A stretch of DNA of 64,000 bases, from contig CALJKW010000076.1 in the NCBI GenBank assembly GCA_937980205.1, positions 186,001 to 250,000 on the forward strand, in the 5' to 3' direction. The stretch is from an uncultured Myxococcales bacterium. Its GTDB lineage: Bacteria > Myxococcota > Myxococcia > Myxococcales > Myxococcaceae. The notes below the pieces were generated by a model. The model ran no database searches. It was not told the DNA's origin and worked only from the letters and a program-made list of their open reading frames with translations. Below, one piece after another: positions 33,909-45,086 of this stretch (positions are counted from its first letter, which is position 1; every line of letters begins with the position of its first letter). The translations under genes and the position numbers were made by a program.

Positions 33909-34634
33909 ATGCGGAACGCACTGCTCCTCGGGTTGATGCTGGCGGCGGCAACGGCTTCGGCCTACGAGCTGAAGAGAGATCGCGATGGCGACGTGGTGCG
34001 CTGGTCCGGCGGAGTCACCTTCGTCATCGACCCCAAGCTGGACGAGAAGCTGGGCGCGCCCGGTGCCACGGAGGCGGTGAAGGCGGCGATCTCGACCTGG
34101 TCGAGCGCGATGCCGAACGTGGAGCTCTCGGCGGCCGTCGGCGACATTGAGCAGGCCTACAGCACCATCACGGTCATCGAGAGAGACTGGCCGTACGACG
34201 ACGGCGTGATGGCCGTCACCATCTTGAAGGTCGACTACGCGAACGACCGCATCGTCGAGGCGGACATCGTGTTCAACGGAGCCCAGCACCACTTCAAGGT
34301 GCTGCCCGCCGACAGCACGCGGGGCGGCGCCTTCGCCGACGTGCAGAACACCGTCACCCACGAGCTCGGCCACGCGATCGGCCTGCAGCACGACACCGTC
34401 CTCGAGGAGGCGGTGATGTACCCGATGGCCTACCACGGCGAGGTGAACAAGCGGGCGCTGTCGAGCGACGAGATCGCCGGCCTCGACGCGCTGTACCCGC
34501 TGACCGAGCTGGCTTCGCCGGTGGGCTGCAGCGCGAGCGGCTCGGCGGTGCCGGCGGCGGTCGCGGCGGTGCTGATGCTCGCGCTGGCCCGCCGGCGTCA
34601 GCCGCGGGAGCTCAACCCGAAGCGAATCGGCTGA
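33909..34634 (+). CDS. Secreted matrixin-like metalloprotease with MYXO-CTERM-like tail
   Basis: 241 residues. Signal peptide (1-18, ending ATASA). The zinc site HELGHAIGLQH at 151-161 and a following Met (YPM, 171-173) mark a metzincin of the matrixin/adamalysin type. The C-terminus has C207 in VGCSASGS, a membrane-like stretch (about 212-227) and RRR at 228-230, the layout of the MYXO-CTERM sorting tag used by myxobacterial surface proteins. Eleven more residues follow the RRR, and the last 37 bases overlap a convergent lipoprotein gene. It is probably a surface-attached protease; substrate unknown. Confidence 0.8.
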   Translation: MRNALLLGLMLAAATASAYELKRDRDGDVVRWSGGVTFVIDPKLDEKLGAPGATEAVKAAISTWSSAMPNVELSAAVGDIEQAYSTITVIERDWPYDDGVMAVTILKVDYANDRIVEADIVFNGAQHHFKVLPADSTRGGAFADVQNTVTHELGHAIGLQHDTVLEEAVMYPMAYHGEVNKRALSSDEIAGLDALYPLTELASPVGCSASGSAVPAAVAAVLMLALARRRQPRELNPKRIG

Positions 34635-34903
34635 TCCTTCGTCAGCCGCACGCGGCACGACGGGGCCGCGCTCCAGCGCTCGAGCTCGGCGCCCCGCGAG
34701 TCGCGGCGGACGAAATCGGCGCCCTCGCAGCGCGTAGTCATGCACTGTGGAGCCCTCGACCAGCGATCGACCTCGACGCCGTCAGCATCGCGCCGCACCG
34801 AGTCGGCGCCCTCGCAGCGCACCACCGTCACCGGCGGAGGAGGCGGCGGCGGACGGTACGGCTTGCACCCCAGCATCGCGGTCACAATCAGTGCGGTGAA
34901 CAT
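34598..34903 (-). CDS. Small lipoprotein with two-fold internal repeat
   Basis: 101 residues. Short signal with lipobox MLGC, then a run of seven prolines, then two copies of a ~26-residue unit (RCEGADSVRRDADGVEVDRW and RCEGADFVRRDSRGAELERW, each ending SxAPxC). Each unit has two Cys that could pair. The end overlaps the convergent protease gene by 37 bases. No family recognised; small tandem Cys units of this kind suggest a compact surface or periplasmic binding protein. Confidence 0.65.
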   Translation of the reverse strand: MFTALIVTAMLGCKPYRPPPPPPPVTVVRCEGADSVRRDADGVEVDRWSRAPQCMTTRCEGADFVRRDSRGAELERWSAAPSCRVRLTKDQPIRFGLSSRG

Positions 34904-34960
34904 GGGGCCTTCAACGCACCGGGGCGGGTTTCGATCTCCCTCGTGTAGGATGGTGTCCTG

Positions 34961-36202
34961 ATGGCGGAGAGCGACGGGCCCCACCACATCGTCCATTCGC
35001 GGTTTTACGCGCGCACCTTCGCGCTGGTGACGGCGGCGGCGGTCACCTACCTGCTGTACCGCGTGCTGCAGCCGTTCCTGATGCAGCTGCTCTGGGCCGG
35101 GCTGCTCGCCGCAATTCTGCACCCGCTGCACCGCCGGCTCACCGCGCGGCTCAAAGACCGGCCGACCGCGTCGTCGGCGCTCATCTCGTTCGGCGGTTCG
35201 CTGCTGATCATCATCCCCGTCTCGCTGCTGGCGACCATCTTCACGCGCCAGGCGGGCCAGTTGCTCGGCCGCATCCAGACGGCCGCGAACCAGCGGCACA
35301 TCGAGGGGCTCTCCGACGTGCTCGCGCTGCCGGCGGTGAAGGGCGTGCTCGAGAAGCTGCAAGAGCTGTCCGGCGTGCAGCCCGAGCAGTTCATCGAGTG
35401 GGCGACCACCGGCGCCGAGAAGGGCATTCAGTTCCTGCTGCAGGCGAGCGGCAACGTCTTCTTCGGAGCGCTCGGCGCCATCGGCAACTTCCTCTTCGTC
35501 GTCTTCTTCCTCTTCTTCTTCCTGCGCGACGGCGCGAAGGCGATCGTCACCGTCGGGCACCTCATTCCGATGCCGCCCGCGCGCCGGCGCGAGCTGTTCG
35601 AGACGCTCTCGACGACGGCGCAGGCGGTGGTGCTCGGCACGCTGCTCACCGCGGCGGTGCAGGGCATGCTCGTCGGCATCGGGTTCGCGATGGCCGGGCT
35701 GCCGAGCGCGATCGTCTTCGGCGTGCTCGCGATGATCTGCTCGCCGATTCCGATGGTGGGCACCGCCCTCGTCTGGCTGCCGGGCGCCGCGGCGCTGTTC
35801 GCTCAGGGCCGCCCCGGCTGGGCCATCTTCATGCTCGTGTGGGGCGTGCTGGTGGTGTCGATGGTCGACAACATCTTGCGGCCGCTGCTCATCTCCGGGA
35901 AGTCGGGCGTGCCGACGCTGCTCGTGTTCGCCGGCGTCCTCGGAGGCCTCGCCGCGTTCGGCAGCGTGGGCATGTTCATCGGCCCGCTGATCCTCACGCT
36001 CGTGGTCGCGCTCATTCGCTACGCCGACGAGCTCGTGCGCGAGCGCGAAGAGCCGCTGACGCCGTCGCCGCCGGTGGTGGTCGCCGTGACCACCCCGGTC
36101 GTGGCGGTCAGCTCGATGGCTGCTCCGCCCGCAGGCGCCCCGGTCGAGCCGGCCCCCGCCGAGCCAGCAGCGCCCGCGACCCCCGCCCCCTCGCGCAGCT
36201 GA
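34961..36202 (+). CDS. AI-2E family (PerM-like) permease
   Basis: 413 residues with eight predicted membrane helices and the family's central amphipathic region (ASGNVFFGALGAIGNFLFVVF, then FFFLRDGAKA) and the C-terminal pattern VSMVDNILRPLLISG and GPLILTLVVALI. The family includes exporters of autoinducer-2, Na+/H+ antiporters and many of unknown substrate, so the substrate should be left open. The last ~45 residues are a Pro/Ala-rich cytoplasmic tail (VVAVTTPVVAVSSMAAPPAG) unusual for the family. Alone in its transcription unit. Confidence 0.9.
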   Translation: MAESDGPHHIVHSRFYARTFALVTAAAVTYLLYRVLQPFLMQLLWAGLLAAILHPLHRRLTARLKDRPTASSALISFGGSLLIIIPVSLLATIFTRQAGQLLGRIQTAANQRHIEGLSDVLALPAVKGVLEKLQELSGVQPEQFIEWATTGAEKGIQFLLQASGNVFFGALGAIGNFLFVVFFLFFFLRDGAKAIVTVGHLIPMPPARRRELFETLSTTAQAVVLGTLLTAAVQGMLVGIGFAMAGLPSAIVFGVLAMICSPIPMVGTALVWLPGAAALFAQGRPGWAIFMLVWGVLVVSMVDNILRPLLISGKSGVPTLLVFAGVLGGLAAFGSVGMFIGPLILTLVVALIRYADELVREREEPLTPSPPVVVAVTTPVVAVSSMAAPPAGAPVEPAPAEPAAPATPAPSRS

Positions 36203-36206
36203 GGCG

Positions 36207-36533
36207 TCACCGCGTGAGGTCGTGCAGGTAGAGCAGGGCGATGCCGATCATGACGGCCTTCGTCTCCGGCGCCGCGGTCGGAGCGAACGTGCAGCGCATC
36301 AGCTCGCGATCGACCGGCTCGGCGCGGACGATGAGCTCGCCGTGCGAGCCCGTGAGGACCCCCGTGGCCGCCGGCGTCATCGTCGTGGCCGCGGAGACGT
36401 AGGCGCGGCCGACGCGGCGAATGGACTCTGCGCCCACGCGCGCGCGGCTGGTGAAGTCGGTGCGGCGGCGCACGGTGAAGAGCTCGAGCTTGTCGTGCCG
36501 CCGCGCGACGATGCGCTTGAGCCAGGCGAACAT
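36207..36533 (-). CDS. Hypothetical protein, possibly read through from an upstream gene
   Basis: 108 residues from the ATG at 36533. It has a basic N-terminus (LKRIVARRHDKLELFTVRRR) and hydrophobic strands near the end (AVMIGIALLYL). Upstream, the same frame stays open for 59 further codons with strong coding character (VIDDFTRGAPELRFLLPD, then SLYEEGEEIGFLMFAWLK) back to the TGA that ends the gene at 36711-37022, but offers no ATG or GTG. Either the real start is CTG, or the two genes are one protein split by a single TGA. Family unknown. Confidence 0.5.
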   Translation of the reverse strand: MFAWLKRIVARRHDKLELFTVRRRTDFTSRARVGAESIRRVGRAYVSAATTMTPAATGVLTGSHGELIVRAEPVDRELMRCTFAPTAAPETKAVMIGIALLYLHDLTR

Positions 36534-36710
36534 GAGGAAGCCGATCTCTTCTCCCTCTTCGTAGAGCGAGAAGCCGGCGTCGTCGCCCAGCGACGTGTAC
36601 GCGTGCAGTACCGTCGCCGAGCGGTCAGGCAGGAGAAAACGCAGCTCGGGGGCGCCTCGGGTGAAGTCGTCGATGACGGCTCGACTGTAGTCCGAGTGCC
36701 CGCCGACGGC

Positions 36711-37022
36711 TCACGCCGAGAACGTGTCCTGCGGACCCCACGGCAGCGGCATCGGCCGGGGAATCGAGATGCCCCGCTGGGCCATCTCGCGCGTGACGAC
36801 GTCGAGCTTCGCCTGCGCGAGGCGCGCGGCGCGCGGGTCGTAGCGGATGCCGTGCGTCGCGGCCCAGAGCGCCTGCTGCTGCTTCTCGTACTCCTGGCGC
36901 AGCTCGGGCTTCGACATGCGGTCGACCTTCCGCTTGTAGTTGGCGAGGGGGCCGCCGCCGATCGGGAACATGGGCGGGCAGCGGGGAATCGGCTTCGGGG
37001 ATGCGATGCGGGTGTTGGACAT
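36711..37022 (-). CDS. Small hypothetical protein in frame with the next gene
   Basis: 103 residues from the ATG at 37022. Charged, probably helical (YKRKVDRMSKPELRQEYEKQ, then LAQAKLDVVTREMAQRGISI) with a Pro-rich start and end. No signal peptide. It stops at TGA (36711-36713) and the following frame continues open into the gene ending at 36207. Codon use (third positions G/C) is like real genes around it. Confidence 0.6.
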   Translation of the reverse strand: MSNTRIASPKPIPRCPPMFPIGGGPLANYKRKVDRMSKPELRQEYEKQQQALWAATHGIRYDPRAARLAQAKLDVVTREMAQRGISIPRPMPLPWGPQDTFSA

Positions 37023-37234
37023 GGTGGCCGCGTGAGGAGCAACCCCGCGGCCCGCGCAATCGCCCGGAACTTCGCGCGCCGTCGCGCCCACCGCGGTTCA
37101 CGCGTCAACTGAAGGCTTCACCTGCAGCCCCGAGTCGGCAGCACCGGTCGCGGGGCGCCCAGCGCCCGGCGGACGGCAGCCATTCGCCCGCCAAGCCGGC
37201 GACGGAGCCCGCCCCGGCCGTCACCCTGCACGGA

Positions 37235-37347
37235 GGTGAAAAAGAGAAGAAGCGCGAATCGCGATTCGCCGTTCGCGGATCACGAAGTCGGGCACTTACA
37301 GCAGCGAAAAGCGCGAACGGCGATTCGCGCTTCTTCTCTTTTTCACC
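37235..37347. repeat. Long inverted repeat (36-43 bp arms)
   Basis: The left arm (37235-37277) and right arm (37312-37347) are perfectly complementary over 36 bases except that the left arm has 7 extra bases inside, a near-duplicate of GAATCGC. Ends read GGTGAAAAAGAGAAGAAGCG. The loop is 34 bases. It is purine-rich and less GC-rich than its surroundings. It could be a non-autonomous mobile element (MITE/REP-type) or a very stable RNA hairpin. No target duplication was clear. Confidence 0.75.
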
Positions 37348-37450
37348 CCCGCGGAAGTCGGGCCCGTCGGGGCGGCGGCCAGCTCTCGGGAGCTGCGAAA
37401 TGGAGCACGAGGGCGCGGCAGGGCTGCGGTGACCCGACGTCCACGGCTGA

Positions 37451-37609
37451 GCGAAGACCGCCCAGGCGCTGCGCGAGATGGTGAAGCTCTACTCCGACGT
37501 GCTCGCGGGGATCATGCGCGACTCCACCTGCTCCGCTGCGGGAGAGCTGGCCTCACCGTCCGTCGAGGGCAGCTCGAACGGCGAGCCGCCCTCGCGGACG
37601 TCAGCGTGA
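37451..37609 (+). pseudogene. Possible gene remnant or very small gene
   Basis: An open frame of 52 codons after a stop (TGA at 37448) reads AKTAQALREMVKLYSDVL, then AGIMRDSTC, an amphipathic helical start of coding look, then a Ser/Pro/Gly-rich end. A start at ATG 37478 would leave 43 residues. It lies just beyond the convergent end of glmS and next to the long inverted repeat. Likely the tail of a lost gene; no family recognised. Confidence 0.3.
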
Positions 37610-37610
37610 C

Positions 37611-39446
<1,836 letters not shown>

Positions 39447-39460
39447 GTTTTGGATGCTCC

Positions 39461-40867
<1,407 letters not shown>

Positions 40868-40951
40868 CGTCGAGAAGGCTTAGCACCCGGCCCCTCACAA
40901 TGCCGCATGCCGGAACGTTACCCGATCGTGGCGCCCGGCCCCGCGACCGCC

Positions 40952-40975
40952 CGCCGGTTTGCACTGCAAACGGCG
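40952..40975. promoter_or_regulatory. Palindrome between glmU and a lipoprotein gene
   Basis: CGCCGGTTTGCA (40952-40963) and TGCAAACGGCG (40965-40975) form an inverted repeat with a single extra base in one arm. It lies 84 bases upstream of glmU and 22 bases upstream of the ATG at 40998, a good position for an operator of the latter. Confidence 0.4.
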
Positions 40976-40997
40976 AGTGCGGTATGGGCCTGGGCGC

Positions 40998-42743
40998 ATG
41001 AAGAACGCGCTGCTGCTGCTGGGTTGCCTGTCGGCGTGCTCCCCGACGGCCGAGGACCTCGAGCTTCAGCCGCTGGCCGTCGCCGCGCCCGAGGCCACGA
41101 GGTGCTCCTCGCGGCCGGCCGAGGGCACCTTCGTCGACGTCTCGGCCGCCTCCGGCATCCAGCAGAACAACTTCGTGGCGAACCCGCCGATGCGAATCCC
41201 CATCAACGACCACAGCCGGCTCGCGCTGGTCGACGTCGACGGCGACGGCTGGGACGACGCGGTGATGCACTCGCTCTTCCCCAACGCGCAGGCCGGAGTC
41301 CCCTTCGAGCACCTCGTCTTCCGCAACAAGCGCGACGGCACCTTCGAGGACATCAGCGCCGAGTCGGGCCTCAAAGACGTGCAGGCCGGCTTCTTCGCCT
41401 TCGGAGACTTCGACGACGACGGAGACACCGACGTCTTCGCAGGCCTCGACATCCCGCTCGCCGGGCAGACGAGCGCGGTGCTCCTCAACGACGGCAGCGG
41501 CCACTTCGTGAAGAAGGCGAACGCCGGCGTCGAGCACCTCGCGGCCTGCGCGAACGCGGTGCTCGCCGACTTCGACGAAGACGGCAACCTGGACCTCTTC
41601 GCCGGCAACGGGCAGACCTCGTACCTCGCGAGCAACGCGCTGCTCAGAGGCAACGGCGACGGCACGTTCACCGACGTCACCACCAGCGCGCTGCGCTCAC
41701 CGGTGCCGCAGCAGCCGACGAACGGCCTCGTCGCGTGCGACTACGACTCGGACGGAGACCAGGACGTCTTCGTCTCGACCTACGGCGTCTCGGTCGCGAG
41801 CGGGTGGGACCAGCTCTGGGAGAACTCCGGCGACGGCCACTTCACCAACGTCGCCGAGGCGAAGGGCTTCCACGCGCTGGCCACCGGCAACTACTTCAAC
41901 CCGAACACCGACTGGGGCCGCGCGCTCGAGCCCGGAGACACCCGCGTCGGCGGCAACGGCTTCGGCCTCGACTGCGGCGACGTCGACGGCGACGGCGACC
42001 TCGACGTCTGGCTCGCGCAGATCAGCCACTCCGACGGAGCGGATCACAACCGCCTGTGGAGCGACCCCAGCGCGCTCTTCATCAACGACCACGGCGTCTT
42101 CAAGAACGCGTTCCTCGAGCGCGGGCTCCCGTACAACGAGGGCGACATCGACGCCGCGATGGTCGACTTCGACAACGACGGCCGCCTCGACCTCGCCGTC
42201 ACGCGCACCGACAAGTACGAGGGCCGCTACACCGACGAGGCGCAGAAGGGCTGGTTCGGGCTGTTCCGCCAGAAGCCCGACGGCACGTTCGAGTCGCGCG
42301 GCGACATCAAGCTGAAGGCGACGCAGAACCTCGCGTTCGGCGACCTCGACCACGACGGAGACGCCGACCTGCTCGTCGGCGGCCGCGACCAGGGCAGCGG
42401 GCGACCGAACTTCCTGTTCGAGAACCGCGCCGCGGGGGGGCCCTGGCTCGCGGTGCAGCTGCAGGGCGACGGCGTGAAGGTCCCGCGCGACGCGTTCGGC
42501 GCGCGCGTCACCGTGCGCATCGGCGAGCGCGTCATCGTGCGCGAGAAGAAGTCGAGCCGCGGCACCTACGACAGCATCGACGGCTCGGCGCTGCTGTTCG
42601 GTCTGGGCGGAGACACCGGCGCCTGCGTCGAGGGCTTCAACCGCGCGACGCTCGAGGTGCGCTGGCCCAACGGCCGTGTGCAGACGCTCGGGCCCGACGC
42701 CTTCAGCCTCTCGACCTATCTGAAGCTGACGTACTCGGACTGA
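40998..42743 (+). CDS. FG-GAP/VCBS repeat lipoprotein with ASPIC/UnbV domain
   Basis: 581 residues. The ATG at 40998 gives a lipoprotein signal with lipobox LSAC. Repeated calcium-binding-like segments (VDVDGDGWDDAV, GDFDDDGDTDVF, ADFDEDGNLDLF, CDYDSDGDQDVF, GDVDGDGDLDVW, VDFDNDGRLDL, GDLDHDGDADLL) form an integrin-alpha-type beta-propeller; the last ~110 residues (GPWLAVQLQGDG, GARVTVRIGERVIV, LEVRWPNGRVQTL) match the ASPIC/UnbV (CRTAC1-type) domain. Such proteins are usually secreted and bind calcium and partner molecules; no enzymatic activity is implied. Confidence 0.9.
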   Translation: MKNALLLLGCLSACSPTAEDLELQPLAVAAPEATRCSSRPAEGTFVDVSAASGIQQNNFVANPPMRIPINDHSRLALVDVDGDGWDDAVMHSLFPNAQAGVPFEHLVFRNKRDGTFEDISAESGLKDVQAGFFAFGDFDDDGDTDVFAGLDIPLAGQTSAVLLNDGSGHFVKKANAGVEHLAACANAVLADFDEDGNLDLFAGNGQTSYLASNALLRGNGDGTFTDVTTSALRSPVPQQPTNGLVACDYDSDGDQDVFVSTYGVSVASGWDQLWENSGDGHFTNVAEAKGFHALATGNYFNPNTDWGRALEPGDTRVGGNGFGLDCGDVDGDGDLDVWLAQISHSDGADHNRLWSDPSALFINDHGVFKNAFLERGLPYNEGDIDAAMVDFDNDGRLDLAVTRTDKYEGRYTDEAQKGWFGLFRQKPDGTFESRGDIKLKATQNLAFGDLDHDGDADLLVGGRDQGSGRPNFLFENRAAGGPWLAVQLQGDGVKVPRDAFGARVTVRIGERVIVREKKSSRGTYDSIDGSALLFGLGGDTGACVEGFNRATLEVRWPNGRVQTLGPDAFSLSTYLKLTYSD

Positions 42744-42761
42744 GGTCCGGGTCGCTTCGAA

Positions 42762-42905
42762 TCAGTTCGGGCGCGACGGCGACTGCTTCTCGACCGGCTT
42801 CGTGGCCGCGCTCGGCGCGCTGGCCTTCACCGCGACGAACAGACCGCTGGGCTCGGCGCTGATGAGCAGCGACGGCTTCCAGAAGGTGACGGTCACGGGG
42901 TTCAT
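42762..42905 (-). CDS. Tiny coupled ORF behind the PilZ gene
   Basis: 47 residues: MNPVTVTFWKPSLLISAEPS, then a short hydrophobic run and a Ser/Pro/Lys tail. Its ATG (42905) overlaps the stop of the PilZ gene by 4 bases (ATGA), which is the best evidence that it is translated. No homologue recognised; it could also be an unused frame. Confidence 0.4.
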   Translation of the reverse strand: MNPVTVTFWKPSLLISAEPSGLFVAVKASAPSAATKPVEKQSPSRPN

Positions 42906-43240
42906 GCGGCCTCCAGGGCGCGCTGCGAGACGTACGCGAGGATGGCTTCGCGATCGGCCGGGCGGAGGTCGAGGAAGCGGATGCCCATGCCCGCCGGAGC
43001 GAGCAGCCCGCCCTTCACCGTGCGCACCACTTTGCCGAGCACCGTGAACGCGTGCTTGAGGCCCGGCAGCGTGAGGCGGAGCGTCAGCATCGAGCCCTCG
43101 GCGAGCAGCTGCCGCGTCTTCAGGAAGATGCCCGAGCCCGAGATCTCGACCGCGTCCGCCGCGCTGGCCCGGTCCCACTCGAAGAACTTCACGGGGCCGG
43201 TCAGGGGCGCTCGATGAAACTCGCGGTTCTCGTGTCTCAT
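42902..43240 (-). CDS. PilZ-domain protein
   Basis: 112 residues from the ATG at 43240; upstream in-frame sequence is not of coding character. It starts with a basic segment (RHENREFHRAPL), followed by a beta-barrel pattern (GPVKFFEW, AVEISGSGIFLKT, MLTLRLTLPG, KVVRTVKGG) and GMGIRFLDL, as in PilZ domains. The RxxxR motif is only partly kept, so c-di-GMP binding is not certain. Divergent from the gamma-glutamyltransferase gene. Confidence 0.75.
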   Translation of the reverse strand: MRHENREFHRAPLTGPVKFFEWDRASAADAVEISGSGIFLKTRQLLAEGSMLTLRLTLPGLKHAFTVLGKVVRTVKGGLLAPAGMGIRFLDLRPADREAILAYVSQRALEAA

Positions 43241-43367
43241 ATCGGGGCTCCGTGACAGCAAGGTCAGTGCCACTCGGGTTTTCTCGACTTTTCGGTCGCT
43301 TGTACGTACTTGCCTGTGCTCAACACCCTGCCAACCACGCCATGGCTGCCACATTGAGGGACACCTG

Positions 43368-44960
43368 ATGGGGAAGGGACGTGCATTGCTCCTTTGCTTG
43401 CTGGCGTCGGTCGCCTGGGCCGACCCCACCTACCGCGGCGGAGCCGTCGCCACCGCCCACCCGCTCGCGAGCGAGGCCGCGAAGCAGATGCTCGACAAGG
43501 GGGGCAACGCCGTCGACGCCGCGGTGGCCGCCGCGTTCGCGCTGGCGGTGGTCGGGCCGTACCACTCGGGCATCGGCGGCGGGGGCTTCGCGCTGACGTA
43601 CGACGCGAAGACGAAGGCGGCGAGCGTGCTCGACTTCCGCGAGGTGGCCCCGGCGAGCGCGACGCGCGACATGTTCGTCGAGGGCGGGAAGATCATCCCC
43701 CTCAAGTCGACCGACGGCGCCGACTCGGTGGCGGTGCCCGGCGCGGTGAAGGGCTACCTCGAGCTGCTCGAGAAGAAGGGGAAGCTGAAGCGGCAGGTCG
43801 TGCTGGCGCCGGCCCTCAAGTTCGCGCGCGAGGGCTTCGTCGTGACGCCGAAGTTCCGCCTGCTCGCCGACGGGAGAGCCGACTGCCTGCGCACGGACCC
43901 CGAGGCGACGCGCCTGTTCCTCGAGGCGAAGCTCGGCTCGGTGCTCAAGCAGCCCGAGCTCGCCGCGACGCTCGAGCGCATCTCGAAGGAAGGAGCGAAG
44001 GGCTTCTACGAGGGCCCCGTCGCGAAGGCGATCGCCGCGAAGTCGCGCGTCACGCTCGAGGACCTGAAGAAGTTCACCACCCGGACGCGCGAGCCGCTGG
44101 CCGGCGCGTACCGCGGGCATCGCGTGCTCACGATGCCTCCGCCGAGCGCGGGCGGCCTCGCCGTGCTGCAGACCCTCGGCGTGATGGAGCGCGCCGGCAC
44201 CGACGGCATCGCCCTGCGCAGCGTCAGCGCCGTGCACACGTACGTCGAGGCGCTGCGCAAGGCGTACGAGGATCGCGCGAAGTACATGGGCGACCCGGCG
44301 GTGGTGGACATTCCCCTCTCGAAGCTCTCGAGCCCCGAGTACGTCGACGAGCTGTGGAAGGGGCTGCCGAAGAAGCACACGACGCACATCAGCGTGGTGG
44401 ACAAGGACGGCAACGCGGTCGCGCTGACGACGACGGTCAACTACTACTTCGGCTCGTGTGTGGTCGCGGCGGGGATGATCCTCAACGACTGCATGGACGA
44501 CTTCGCGCAGCAGCCGGGAGAGAAGAACGTGTACGGCCTGGTGACCGGCGAGGCGAACGCGATCGCTGCGGGGAAGGTGCCGCTGTCGTCGATGTCTCCG
44601 ACCATCGTGTTCCAGAAAGACCGGCCGGACGAGGTGATGATGGTGGTGGGCGCGGCCGGCGGCCCGACGATTCCGACGTCGGTGATTCAGGCCATCTCGA
44701 ACGTGATCGACGGCAGGCTGTCGATCTCCCGCGCGCTGGCGCGGCCGCGCGTGCATCACCAGTGGTTGCCCGACGCCGTCGACGTCGAGCCGCTCGCGCT
44801 CGAGCCGCAGACGCGCGCCGGCCTCGAGGCGCTCGGGCACAAGTTCCGCGACGTCGAGAAGTGGGGCGACTGCGAGGCCGTGCTGGTGGACCCGGTGACG
44901 GGCGTGCGGACGGCGGCGTCGGATCCGCGCGGAGAGGGCTCCGGCGCCGGCCAGCCGTAG
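43368..44960 (+). CDS. Gamma-glutamyltransferase
   Basis: 530 residues with a signal peptide (1-18). The enzyme removes gamma-glutamyl groups from glutathione and related compounds in the periplasm and matures by self-cleavage. The nucleophile is Thr338 in KKHTTHISVVDKDG, so the large subunit would be about 19-337 and the small 338-530. The substrate-binding GIGGGGFAL near the start, PPPSAGGLAVLQ and PLSSMSPTIV near the end are all in place. A little shorter than the E. coli enzyme. It stands alone; a palindromic repeat follows its stop. Confidence 0.93.
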   Translation: MGKGRALLLCLLASVAWADPTYRGGAVATAHPLASEAAKQMLDKGGNAVDAAVAAAFALAVVGPYHSGIGGGGFALTYDAKTKAASVLDFREVAPASATRDMFVEGGKIIPLKSTDGADSVAVPGAVKGYLELLEKKGKLKRQVVLAPALKFAREGFVVTPKFRLLADGRADCLRTDPEATRLFLEAKLGSVLKQPELAATLERISKEGAKGFYEGPVAKAIAAKSRVTLEDLKKFTTRTREPLAGAYRGHRVLTMPPPSAGGLAVLQTLGVMERAGTDGIALRSVSAVHTYVEALRKAYEDRAKYMGDPAVVDIPLSKLSSPEYVDELWKGLPKKHTTHISVVDKDGNAVALTTTVNYYFGSCVVAAGMILNDCMDDFAQQPGEKNVYGLVTGEANAIAAGKVPLSSMSPTIVFQKDRPDEVMMVVGAAGGPTIPTSVIQAISNVIDGRLSISRALARPRVHHQWLPDAVDVEPLALEPQTRAGLEALGHKFRDVEKWGDCEAVLVDPVTGVRTAASDPRGEGSGAGQP

Positions 44961-44968
44961 TCGTCTCC

Positions 44969-45069
44969 CGGTCACCCTGAGCGAAGCGCAGGCGCAGTCG
45001 AAGGGGGCCCGCCTCGCCTGCACGAGCCGCTTCGACTTTGGCCTGCGGCCTCCGCTGCAGCGTGAACGG
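44969..45069. repeat. Degenerate REP-like inverted repeat
   Basis: GGTCACCCTGAGCGAAGCGC (44970 on) and the reverse complement of 45031-45069 share blocks (GTCAC/GTTCAC, CGCAGGC, AGTCGAAG), giving an imperfect ~37-base inverted repeat around a ~25-base loop. Sequences beginning CACCCTGAGCGAAG are widespread in bacterial genomes as palindromic repeats (recalled, not searched). It sits between two genes and ends 18 bases before the next start. Confidence 0.6.
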
Positions 45070-45086
45070 CTATTCTTCGAGCCTCC

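Larger units (their letters stand above)
37023..37610. other. Gene-poor stretch of 588 bases
   Basis: No convincing complete gene. It holds a long inverted repeat (37235-37347) and, near its right end, a short open frame that looks like a gene remnant (37451-37609). The rest shows only brief open frames without starts or conserved look. Confidence 0.7.
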
